Origin: Owenia fusiformis
Lineage: Eukaryota; Annelida; Polychaeta; Sabellida; Oweniidae
NCBI GenBank assembly: GCA_903813345.2
Contig: CAIIXF020000003.1
Coordinates: forward strand, 24,321,248-24,385,247
DNA: 64,000 nt
Direction of reading: 5' to 3'
A program made the translations under genes and the position numbers. Below the pieces are notes generated by a model. The model did no database searches and had not been told where the DNA came from. It saw only the letters and a list, made by a program, of their open reading frames with translations. This document shows positions 22,822-32,433 of this stretch, one piece after another. Within the stretch, counting starts at the first letter, position 1. Each line of letters begins with the position of its first letter.

Positions 22822-23758
22822 AATAATTGGGACGCTACCCGTTAAAAATACGTTTTGAAATCAAATTAATTAAATATTGGCTCCGTTTACTTCACCTATC
22901 ATCAGGAATCATTCTTCATAAAACATATATATATGACCGTGAAATGAGTCAATTTGGCTTTAAAGGCACTTGGTCAAACAAAGTCATTGATATTTTAAAA
23001 AAGTGTGATTTATTATCTTATTGGGATACTCAAAAGATTGATGATGACAATATTTTTATCAAGACAATAACAAAAACACTGTATCAGAATTATAAAACTC
23101 AATGGAACAAAGATATATTAAATTACCCTGTCTTGAGAACTTATGTTAAATTCAAAAATGTCTTTGAAAGAGAGAGTTATTTAAATATCCAAAATAAAAA
23201 TTACAGGCAAGCAATTTGTAGATTTAGGCTTAGTTCCCACAAGTTACATATAGAACTTGGTCGTCATTTAAAGCCAAAGCCAAAACCCGTAGATGAATGT
23301 TTATGTAATATTTGTGGTATTTTAGAAGATGAACAACACTTCATCATGATTTGTAAGAAAAACACTACAGAAAGAAAATTTTTGTTTGACACCCTTACAC
23401 GATTTAATTTTGTAGGCAGTCCTGACATTATTTTTAAAAAACTAATGTCTCACAAAAATTCTTATGTAATTTTACATTTAGCAAAGTTCATCTATCATTC
23501 ACTCAAAAAATTGGATTAATGTGTCAACGATTCATCACACTGATATTTAAATTTCTGTCAAGTTATATTTGTTTTTTACAATTATCTTGTATTCTGTATT
23601 TTACATTTGATGATGTAATTAGAATTGTATTTGACAACAACTTTATTTTTGTATTCAATAGTTAGTTTAGTCTTAGGTCAGTTTTGTAGATTGTAGTTTT
23701 TAGTGACTAATATGTCATTGTAATGACATCAGAGAGTCAATAAAAGATATATATATAT
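22822..23758 (+). mobile_element. 5'-truncated LINE (non-LTR retrotransposon)
   Basis: A short 3' segment of a non-LTR element: the last 230 codons of the reverse-transcriptase polyprotein, a 3' UTR of about 230 bp, and an end reading AATAAAAG followed by (TA)n. It is flanked by a 14-bp target duplication, AATACATGACATTT, at 22808-22821 and 23759-23772. This fits target-primed reverse transcription with premature termination. The truncation and the intact flanking duplication make the boundaries exact. The clade is not assigned because the reverse-transcriptase core and endonuclease are missing. Confidence 0.85.
22827..23519 (+). pseudogene. C-terminal fragment of a LINE reverse-transcriptase polyprotein
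   Basis: 230 codons in an open frame ending in TAA, starting mid-protein with GRYPLKIRFEIKLIKYWLRL and lacking its own ATG. Near residues 158-176 the spacing CxxC-x7-H-x4-C (CNIC...EDEQH...MIC) matches the zinc-binding knuckle typical of the extreme C-terminus of invertebrate LINE ORF2 proteins. The frame has no internal stop, so the insertion is fairly young, but with no polymerase or endonuclease domain it is inactive. It is annotated as a transposon remnant, not a host gene. Confidence 0.8.
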
Positions 23759-23772
23759 AATACATGACATTT
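23759..23772. repeat. Right target-site duplication of the LINE
   Basis: Second copy of AATACATGACATTT, immediately downstream of the TATATATA tail. Confidence 0.85.
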
Positions 23773-23864
23773 GATACAGAGAAAAAACTAGATCGGTTGA
23801 CAAGAAAGCAATCAGAAGACCTCTCACATTTACAAAATACACCTTTCTGTTTTTTTTCTTTCAG

Positions 23865-24570
23865 TTAACCTTTAGCAGACCACCGGCGACCACGTCCGCC
23901 CATTCAAAATTACCGCCAGAATCCACCGGCGGATCCGGACGACACAAATCTAACTTTTGAAAACTTTACTTTTTCCCGCCGATCTTATGATCCAATTAGA
24001 TTGCCCGATTTATTCAGTCCTAAGTAGGTGACTTCCTGTTGACCTAGAAATGGCGATGTTTCGAAAAATATTTCTCAATTCAACAATTTAAACAGTGTTT
24101 AAGTCATTTTTAGTGAACAAATTGTACAAAATGACGGCCAAATACGATCACAACGAAAATGTGGAGGAAATGGATTGCGATTTCGAGCTCTTTAGGCTCT
24201 TGGAAGCCGATAATGGTCATCGAAAATAGAAACTAGAATATTTTCTGAACTGAAAACAAGAACATTCGATCACTGCAAATTCAGTTTTGGATTCTGACCA
24301 GACGTTGAATCTCCCGAGGGGCGAAACGGCGGATTCTGGAGGAGTATTCATGGTATATTTATGCCTAGTCGTGTTAATGTATGAAAAAAATTCATGAGAA
24401 CATTTTTCTCATGAGCCACGCTAGTGTATCTTCCCTTTGTGAAAATTTTATCCAGATTCATTCAGTAGTTATTGAGATATTAATTATTTAGTCCAGGCAT
24501 ATCATTTTTGAAAAATAAGTCAGATGCGTGGGATATATTTGCTGAAATAAGTCAGAGTGCAGAAGGTTAA
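23865..24570. mobile_element. piggyBac-like non-autonomous element, copy B (uninterrupted)
   Basis: A 706-bp element from TTAA at 23865 to TTAA at 24567-24570 with inverted ends (left TTAACCTTTAGC; right end the complement of TTAACCTTCTGC). It matches copy A outside that copy's insertion and supplies the empty-site sequence TTCTCAATTCAAC. GC-rich text near the left end (ACCGGCG... CACCGGCGGATCCGG) contrasts with the AT-rich host. No transposase. Confidence 0.8.
24131..24229 (+). pseudogene. 32-codon frame of the piggyBac-like element, copy B
   Basis: Same length and stop position as 6307-6405 in copy A, starting MTAKYDHNENVEEMD. The C-terminal half (FELFRLLEADNGHRK) is unchanged between copies. 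It could be a leftover N-terminus of the parental transposase. Confidence 0.35.
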
Positions 24571-24784
24571 TTGGTTATTTTAAGAATAGACTGTTCTGTA
24601 ATAAAACTGAACTAACACTATATTTTTTGTGTGTCCAAATTTAGTGGCATGGGTGATCTAGTAAAATATCTAATTATGAATTCAGTTCTTTTTACAATAT
24701 TTTACAATACCTGCATAAATTTCCACATGTATATTTTATCCCATTTTACTCAATATTCATCATTTAAGGTTTAAGTGAGTTACA

Positions 24785-24915
24785 TCCATTTTTGATCCAT
24801 CACAACCATTATCCCTTATTCATGCCATATCTTTTTCATTAACATGCAGATCAGTTATTTAACCGTACCTTGAATGTCTTCTTAGTTTTCCATTAGTCAC
24901 GCTGCTGTTACATTA
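24785..24915. repeat. Short dispersed repeat, pair with 8360-8497
   Basis: Diverged second copy of the 130-bp block described at 8360, with the same order of landmark words. It is not part of the neighbouring piggyBac-like element. Confidence 0.4.
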
Positions 24916-25520
24916 ATGGATGAATATGATTCATGCCATGTATAGAGCCACAAGGAACAATTTGATGCTGTACTTGTGGTAACTTTTTAATATATGTGGA
25001 ATACAGAATATGTTAACTGCAGAGAATTATATATCCTCACGGGGTACCATCGAATAATTTTGGCAACGTACCGGAGAACGACATTTTACTAAGAAATTGC
25101 AATAATTTAGCACAATATATTTTTTAACTAGAGTTCTACTTTGATTTTGACAAAAGTAAGTATTCCATGCAATGGCTATTTCATTCATGAGTTTGTAGGA
25201 ATTCTGTTGGAACCCAGTTCTGATCAAGTACGAAGTTATTGAAATCGGCGCAGTCAGACTTTACTCCGAAAGATGGTTTTTCGATTATAACTTTTTACAA
25301 CATTTAAGTATAGACTTTTGAAAAAAGTACAGAATAGTCTTTATACTATTGAATAATTCTGTTATTTCTGATTCACTCGACTCTGATTTGTTTAATTAAA
25401 AAAAAAGTTTTAAAAATATTATTTAGGAACGTAACCGGAGCTGGGAACGTAACCGGAGCAGATCAGTTGAATTATATAATTTAAAAAAATAAAACAAATG
25501 ATTTAAAGCATATATATTAA

Positions 25521-26894
25521 CTAGAAGATTGCAAGCAATCTTACGGAGGCCCCGTAGGCTTTTTTGAACATTTAAAGGTCAGCCAAAGGTCAAATCTTAA
25601 ATACAAGGACATATATGAACTCCAGGCATCTTGTAGATGATTTTTAAAAAAAAGTTTGGTCAATTTGAAGCAATGTGAAATTTGACCTTGACAAATTTCA
25701 ACATTAGACCTTTTTCAGTTTTTGAGGTCCAAGATCTCAAAACTGGTGCAGAATTTTAATAGATAATCAATTGTTATTATGTGTAAAACCTTTAGAGGAA
25801 TATATATCCTGACTTTAATTCAAAAATATTGATTTGTAGTCACAAACTTTGAGAAACTTAGAAACACAGTTTGTGATCTTGTTTGATGACCTTGACCTTT
25901 GACCTTACAGGTTTTACTTTTTTAGACCTCAGTATATCTTTTCTGATTGAAGAAACCTAAATTTGAATCCAGAAAATTAATTTGAAAATTTTAACTTTTT
26001 TGACCTTTCGAAGGTCACTGAAGGTCAACTAAAGGTCATAGTTCAAAACTAAGGTCAGATTTGAGTTCCTGAGATCTTGTAGATGCTTTTTAAAAAAAAG
26101 TTTGGTCAATTTAGAGCAAGTTGAAATTTGACCTTGAAAAGTTTTGAAATTTGACCTTTATTCAGTTTTTGAGTTCTAATATCTCAAAACTGGAGCAAAA
26201 TTTTAATAAATAGTCAATTGCTAATATGTGTAGAACCTTTAGAGGAATATATATTCTGACTTTCAGTAAAAAAAATTGATTTGTAGTCTCCAATTTTGAG
26301 AAACTTAGAAAACACAGTTTGTGATTTCGTTTGATGACCTTGACCTTTGACCTTGCAAATTTTACTTTTTTAGACCTCAGAAGATCTTTTGTGAATAAAT
26401 GTACCTAAATTTGAATCCAGAAAATCGATTTGAAAAATCAACTTTTTGACCTTTCGGAGGTCACTGAAGGTCAACCAAAGGTCAAAGGTCAAAAGTAAGG
26501 TCAGATTTGGAATCCTGAGAACTTGTAGATGAGTTTTAAAAAAAAATTTGGTCAATTTGAAGCAAGTTGAAAAAAGACCTTTTTTGACCTTTTTTTGACC
26601 TTCAATATCTCAAAATCTAGGCAAAATTTCTCTAGACGGCAAAAGGCTAAGACTAATAGAATACTAATATCTATCTGTGTGCAAAAATTCAGCCAAAAAT
26701 ATTTAAGTGTAGTGTCAGGATTTGAGAAACTTGAAAAAAACTTAGATTTAACCTAGATTTTGACCTTTGACCTTGACCTAGATAAAAATTCCTTTCCTGC
26801 CAAGTTCAGCCAAGGTCCCTAGTAGGACTATGTAGTACCTAGTTGAAAGGTAGTTGGGAGTAGGAGAAAAAGAGGGAGGAAGAATAAATAATAA
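25521..26894 (-). mobile_element. H2 Helitron-like unit 1 (minus strand)
   Basis: Read on the minus strand it starts TTATTATTTATTCTTCC right after the CTAG of unit 2. It contains three 446-bp AGGTCA-rich subunits (landmark 'cttgtagatg' at 25630, 26076 and 26522). It ends with the inverted arm GGGGCCTCCGTAAG, hairpin AAGATTGCTTGCAATCTT and CTAG at 25524-25521, followed by T. Unit length is 1374 bp and unit 2 is nearly identical, so the duplication is recent. Confidence 0.75.
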
Positions 26895-28404
26895 CTAGAA
26901 GATTGCAAGCAATCTTACAGAGGCCCCGTAGGCTTTTTTGAACATTTAAAGGTCAGCCAAAGGTCAAATCTTAAATACAAGGACATATATGAACTCCAGG
27001 CATCTTGTAGATGATTTTTAAAAAAAGTTTGGTCAATTTGAAGCAATGTGAAATTTGACCTTGAAAAATTTCAACATTAGACCTTTTTCAGTTTTTGAGG
27101 TCCAATATCTCAAAACTGGTGCAGAATTTTAATAGATAATCAATTGTTATTATGTGTAAAACCCTTAGAGGAATATATATCCTGACTTTAATTCAAAAAT
27201 ATTGATTTGTAGTCACAAACTTTGAGAAACTTAGAAAACACAGTTTGTGATCTTGTTTGATGACCTTGACCTTTGACCTTACAGGTTTTACTTTTTTAGA
27301 CCTCAGTATATCTTTTCTGATTGAAGAAACCTAAATTTGAATCCAGAAAATCAATTTGAAAAATTAACTTTTTTGACCTTTCGAAGGTCACTGAAGGTCA
27401 ACTTAAGGTCATAGTTCAAAACTAAGGTCAGATTTGAGTTCCTGAGATCTTGTAGATGCTTTTTAAAAAAAAGTTTGGTCAATTTAGAGCAAGTTGAAAT
27501 TTGACCTTGAAAAATTTTGAAATTTGACCTTTTTTCAGTTTTTGAGTTCTGATATCTCAAAACTGGAGCAAAATTTTAATAAATAGTCAATTGCTAATAT
27601 GTGTAGAACCTTTAGAGGAATATATATTCTGACTTTCAGTAAAAAAAATTGATTTGTAGTCTCCAATTTTGAGAAACTTAAAAAACACAGTTTGTGATTT
27701 CGTTTGATGACCTTGACCTTTGACCTTGTAAATTTTACTTTTTTAGACCTCAGAAGATCTTTTGTGAATAAATATACCTAAATTTGAATCCAGAAAATCG
27801 ATTTGAAAAATCAACTTTTTTGACCTTTCGGAGGTCACTGAAGGTCAACCAAAGGTCAAAGGTCAAAAGTAAGGTCAGATTTGGAATCCTGAGAACTTGT
27901 AGATGAGTTTTAAAAAAAAAATTGGTCAATTTGAAGCAAGTTGAAAAAAGACCTTTTTTGACCTTTTTTTGACCTTCAATATCTCAAAATCTAGGCAAAA
28001 TTTCTCTAGACGGCAAAAGGCTAAGACTAATAGAATACTAATATCTATCTGTGTGCAAAAATTCAGCCAAAAATATTTAAGTGTAGTGTCAGGATTTGAG
28101 AAACTTGAAAAAAACTTAGATTTGACCTAGATTTTGACCTTTGACCTTGACCTAGATAAAAATTCCTTTCCCGCCAAGTTCAGCCCAGGTCCCTAGTAGG
28201 ACTATGTAGTACCTAGTTGAAAGGTAGTTGGAAGTAGGAGAAAAAGAGGGAGGAAGAATAAATAATAATAAAGAATAATAAAGAATAATAATAATATCTA
28301 CAAAATTGATAGGAGGCCCCCCGATGGGGCCTCCTAATAAAGAATAATAATAATAAAGAATAATATCTACAAAATTGATAGGAGGCCCCCCGATGGGGCC
28401 TCCT
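26895..28404 (-). mobile_element. H2 Helitron-like unit 2 (minus strand) with stacked 5' ends
   Basis: It has the same body as unit 1 (subunit landmarks at 27004, 27449 and 27896) and ends in CTAG at 26898-26895. At its 5' side, two copies of the GGAGGCCCC palindrome are stacked at 28311-28335 and 28380-28404, separated by 'aataataataaagaataat' spacers. The palindrome arm is the complement of the GGGGCCTCC before the 3' hairpin, which ties the two ends together as one element. Confidence 0.75.
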
Positions 28405-28984
28405 AATAAATACGCATTCGAACAATCCCGTATGTTTTTAAATTAGTATATGTGCTTTAAATCATATATTTTAATTTTTTTGATTAAATAATTCAACTGA
28501 TCTGCTCCGGTTACGTTCCCAGCTCCGGTTACGTTCCTAAGTAATATTTTTAAAACTTTTTTTTTAATTAAACAAATCAGAGTCGTGTGAATCAGAAATA
28601 ACAGAATTATTCAAAAGATTAAGGACTATTCTGTACTTTTTTCAAAAGTCTATACTTAAATGTTGTGAAAAGATATAATCGAAAAACCATCTTTCGGAGA
28701 AAAGTCCGTCTGCGCCGATTTCAATAACTTCGTCCTTGATCAGAACTGGGTTCCAACAGAATTCCTACAAACTCATGAATGAAATAGTTATTGCATGGAA
28801 TACTTACTTTTGTCAAAATCAAAATAGAACTCTAGTTAAAAAATATATTGTGCTAAATTATTGCCATTTCTTAGTAAAATGTCGTTCTCCGGTACGTTGC
28901 CAAAATTATTCGATGGTACCCCGTGATCCTACAAATTAATAAAATTGTCTTCATTTTTGCCCGTGGGATCAAATTGGCATCTGT

Positions 28985-29195
28985 CTGGAAACTTTCTCAT
29001 GTATAGAGTCAATGACAGGTTTGTGATTGAATATTGTTTAAAGTAACTTAGTAACTGAATAACTAACTCAATAACTTAGTAACTAACTCGTGTAATTTGG
29101 ATAAAAAGAATTTTTCTGTACAAAATTGATCAACTGTGGTATATTCCACTGTGTGAGGACAGGGCCCTTGGTCCTTTATTCATTCTCTTGGCTTA
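28985..29195 (+). mobile_element. H4 Helitron-like remnant, 3' end
   Basis: It shares 'ggaaactttctcatgtata', 'agtcaatg(g/a)caggttt' and 'gtgattga' with the H4 copy at 62510-62560. It then jumps to the H4 3' terminus: the inverted arm ACTGTGTGAG (29148-29157) and the hairpin-like AGGGCCCTTGGTCCT (29161-29175). It is internally deleted. Confidence 0.55.
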
Positions 29196-29274
29196 AGCAA
29201 ATGAAATATGTGCTTTTAGAATGCCAGTATGTAATCACACATATTGGGCAATTTTATAATAATTAAGGACAAGT

Positions 29275-29490
29275 ACCAAAAATTGTAATGGAACCTAGCA
29301 AGAAAAAAACAGCAAACTCTAAGTATATACCAGTCATGAGAAAAAACAAACCCCATATATACCAAAACCATGCTCTAACGTGAAAAGAAAAAATGTCCCC
29401 TTTTCCCAAACTTGAGAACCAATTTCAATTAAAGACCAGAACACGAAGGGTCATTTCATTCATACTGAAGTCATTAAAATACATGTTGAG
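29275..29490 (-). repeat. RepA dispersed repeat, copy 4 (minus)
   Basis: RepA in reverse: 'aaaaacagcaaactctaagt', 'ccatgctctaacgtgaaaag', 'gaccagaacacgaagg'. The text past its end ('catttcattcatactgaagtcattaaaatacatgttgag') also occurs beside copy 2 near 17745-17790, so the family is longer than its best-conserved core. Confidence 0.6.
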
Positions 29491-29979
29491 TGATAGCCAA
29501 TACTCATAACATCATAAACAGTTGTAGATACAAGTACTTTTACAAGATAGAGCAAGTTCTTCTTAAGCTCTTCATGAAATTAAGAAATATAAAGAAAATA
29601 TGAAACCAATGAAATTGAAATGATTTCTGATTTATCTCCATAAGAGTTACGTATATCTTTGTTGTAAGGTTGTTTTCCAATAAAGACATGTTCTCTGATC
29701 ATTCAAATTAAGGAGAAGTCATGGATGGCTCACAAATAAGCCCTAAACAGTATCTCTGACTGTAAGTCATTAAGAAGTAGCATTTGTTAAAGGTCAGAGC
29801 ATCTTTGTTTGATCTTTATAATTCAAATGATTTGTATCTGGAAACCCCTTGCAAATATTTTTTATGGAGATTATGTTTCTTTAAGTTGTAGTATCATTGG
29901 CAAATGTAAAAAAAAACATGTTATAATGTTCAAATCATGGACATTAAATAACACATATGCAAAGGAAGTAATGTTACCA

Positions 29980-30560
29980 TTAGTAGTTACCAGTTTCACC
30001 ACCAGGTAGCTATTTCTGTTTAGATAACATGGCAGATATGATAGACAGTTCCCTTACTTGGATATTCAACAGTTTTAATGGATCAATTTCCATATCACCT
30101 TAATGTAACTGACAGTTATACAAATGAATATGGGGAATGAAAGAAAATAGTATCTGTCTAATACAGGAAAAGATTTCATTTTTTGGCAATTTCATATCAT
30201 TGGGTCCGTGGGGAATCTACCCAACCTGGAAGTCATAGTTTCAAAGAAAAATGTGTTTTCAGAGGTGGTAAACAATTTTTGAAACCACATTTCTAGATGC
30301 AATTTTGATTTCAAATATGATATAACTTTGACTGAATTCTGAATATTTAATGATGTAAATCAAGATTATTTCTACTTGCATCTAGTATATGTTTTTAAAA
30401 AAAGGGGCGTCCCTTTTTCAATTCTAATGAAGTTGAATATTTCAGGATCTAGACTTTTGAATTTTGTAATGCAAATCGATGTAAGTTTTTCCTTGTCAAA
30501 CATCTATCTTTTTGTGGTCTGTTTTTTACCTTCTCATTTCATAAAGTTTTTTATATGAGC
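29980..30560 (+). repeat. RepC dispersed repeat, copy 1
   Basis: Landmarks in order: 'agttaccagtttcaccaccaggt', 'acatggcagatatgatagac', 'gggtccgtggggaatctacc', 'gaaaccacatttctagatgcaatttt', 'aatgatgtaaatcaagatta'. Copies at 41135-41600 and 57290-58340 follow the same order. Unclassified; no shared coding frame. Confidence 0.6.
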
Positions 30561-30589
30561 AACCAGTTGTAGATATGTTGTACATTTTT

Positions 30590-30645
30590 TGTTTTCTTCT
30601 TTTTTCTTGATCGGTTCTGTTGCAATTTTTGATCCTTTCCCTTTT
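30590..30645 (+). repeat. RepA dispersed repeat, split by an H3 insertion
   Basis: The RepA 3' text 'ttgatcctttccctttt' stops here. After the H3 element it resumes as 'tttgcacttgtgcatacac' at 31967-31985, matching RepA 'tttggcacaagtgctta'. The H3 element therefore landed inside a T-run of RepA. Confidence 0.65.
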
Positions 30646-30646
30646 A

Positions 30647-31966
30647 TTATCCCATCGAACGAAGTTCGGAGGGATATAGGGAACGCCTCCGTCCGTCCGT
30701 CCGTCCGTCCGTCCATCCGTCTGTCTGTCTGTCCGTCCGTCCGGGCGATAACTCAAATACCATTGGCCTGATTTTGTTTATATTTTGTACACATATACCC
30801 TATGGGGGTAGAAGTTCTGCTCGAAAGCCGATTTTCAAAATGGCCGCTCAATTCAAAATGGCGGCCATTTTAGTGCCGATTTTACAGTAATTTAGGTGCA
30901 ATATGTAAAACTGTAATAGCAATATGTTTTAAACGTAAAAAAATTATGAAGGACATTAATAAAGCTATAAATGTAGACATTAAAGAAGCACATGGCAGCC
31001 ATCTTGAAAAATGGCGGCCTTTACTCGTTATTTTACGATTTTTGCTATAACTCGAAAAGTAGTGGAGCAATTTTGTTCATATTTGGTATGTGAATACTAT
31101 AAGCATTGCATACTGCCTAAAGACACTTTTGGTAGAAGGCGGCCATTTTGAAAAATGGCCGCCATTTTAACGTTTATTACTATAACTCGAAAAGTAGTAG
31201 AGTGATTTTGTTCATATTTGTTATGTGATTACTATAAGCATGGCACACCGTTCTTTGACACTTTTGGTAGAATGCGGCCATTTTGAAAAAAAAATTTGAA
31301 AAATGGCCGCCATTTTAACGTATTTTACTATAACTCGAAAAGTAGTGAAGCGATTTTGTTCATATTTGGTATGTTTCATATTTCATATGTGAATACTATA
31401 AGCATGGCACACTGTCTAATGACACTTTGGGTAGTAGGTGGCCATTTTGAAAAATGGTCACCATTTTTAAGTTTTTACTATAACTTGAAAAGTAGTGAAG
31501 CGATTTGGTCATATTTGATATGTGAATACTCATGAGCCTTGCACACTGTCTCATGACACTTCAGATGGCAGCCATTTTATAAAAATGGCTGTCATTTTTA
31601 CATTTTTTACTATAACTCGAAAAGTAGTGGAGCAATTTTGTTTATATTTGATATGTGAATACTTTAAGCATGGCACATTGTCTAATAAAACTTTGGGGAG
31701 TAGTCAGCAATTTTGAAAAATGGCCACCATTTTTATGTGTGTTATTTTACAAGTACATGTATGCGATTTTTCAAAGATTTTATAGGTGGCTACTTAAAAG
31801 CATATTATTTCTTCTGATGACAACTTGGCTAGTGAGCAACCATTTTGAAAATGGTGGCCTTTCTGGTGTGTTGTTTTATGATGTTTGCTATATATTTCGT
31901 TTGTAAAAATGCCAGCCATTTCTGTTCGATGGGATTCGCTACGCTTTGGCGTTGCCGTTGTTCTGG
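30647..31966 (+). mobile_element. H3 Helitron-like element, complete copy
   Basis: It starts with the palindrome at 30649-30675 (arms ATCCCATCGAAC and GTTCGGAGGGAT), followed by a (TCCG)n run to about 30745. The interior is built of tandem blocks carrying 'aaaatggc(c/g)gccatttta' and 'ataactcgaaaagtag'. The 3' end has the inverted arm GTTCGATGGGAT (31924-31935), hairpin GCTACGC/GCGTTGC and terminal CTGG at 31963-31966, then T. There is no target duplication, as expected of Helitrons, and both flanks are RepA halves. Non-autonomous: no Rep/helicase frame. Confidence 0.8.
30690..30745 (+). repeat. (TCCG)n microsatellite of H3
   Basis: A TCCG run with CATC and TCTG variants, placed directly after the 5' palindrome, as in the other H3 copy (47236-47350) and in H4 (62120-62182). 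A microsatellite next to one end is typical of pearl/HINE-type Helitron-like repeats. Confidence 0.8.
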
Positions 31967-32223
31967 TTTGCACTTGTGCATACACACTTATATATCCATA
32001 CTAAATATCAACACACTTGTTCACTGGAACTCTCAAAAATCCAAAATATTACTAAAAACTAATCATAGAAGGCATTAATAATATAGAGCAAACCATAAAC
32101 GTCCTCTATTAACATAAACAGCAATTTTGAAAAAATACAAAATATGAACTGTATATTTGAAAAAATTATTAACTGATGGAAGGCTACTTGTATTACCCAA
32201 CCTCAGAATTATCAACAATTATT

Positions 32224-32433
32224 AGACTCCAGATGTCAATCTGGAGTCTATTGTTTTTGCCAGTATTCTTATTCTTCTTCTTCTTATTATTATTAGGAGG
32301 CCCCAACGGGGGGCCTCCTATAGATTTTATAGATATTATTTATTATTAGACTCCAGATTGAAAATCTGGAGTCTATTGTTTTTGCCAGTATTCTTCTTCT
32401 TATTATTAGACTCCAGATGTCAATCTGGAGTCT
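32224..32433 (+). repeat. Four stacked Helitron-like 5' ends
   Basis: Palindromes at 32224-32249 (H1), 32295-32319 (H2), 32348-32374 (H1) and 32408-32433 (H1) follow one another at 50- to 70-bp spacing. Each is introduced by TTATTA and followed by its family's first 30-50 bases. Only the last one continues into a body. They look like abortive or successively interrupted 5' ends. Confidence 0.75.

Larger units (their letters stand above)
25038..28925. mobile_element. 3.9-kb composite DNA transposon with about 480-bp inverted arms
   Basis: Its outer ends are CACGGGGTACCATCG (25038) and the complement ending GGTACCCCGTG (28925). A 5-bp duplication, ATCCT, flanks the element at 25033-25037 and 28926-28930. 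The arms, 25038-25520 and about 28405-28925, are diverged inverted copies. Each carries two tandem GGAACGTAACCGGAGC motifs about 70-85 bp from its inner edge, perhaps transposase-binding sites. The middle is occupied entirely by two tandem H2 Helitron-like units on the minus strand. The arms encode mirror-image frames of about 66 codons (25227-25027 minus; 28736-28939 plus) that I do not regard as genes. CAC ends plus a 5-bp duplication suggest Transib, without proof. Confidence 0.8.

Noticed and set aside
28311-28404. GGAGGCCCC palindromes considered as CRISPR-like repeats
   Set aside because: Only two copies with a low-complexity AAT spacer, in animal DNA, and the same palindrome occurs singly at 32295; they are Helitron-like 5' ends.
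25027-28939. Two similar 66-codon frames at 25227-25027 (minus) and 28736-28939 (plus)
   Set aside because: They lie in the inverted arms of the 3.9-kb element, so similarity is inherited from the arms. The frames run off the element ends and have no recognisable domain.
30526-30771. Frames of Arg/Ser/Pro/Val or Asp/Gly/Arg/Thr repeats over the TCCG runs (also at 47149-47486 and 62105-62347)
   Set aside because: These are translations of a tetranucleotide microsatellite in a transposon; all frames stay open because of the repeat, not because of coding.
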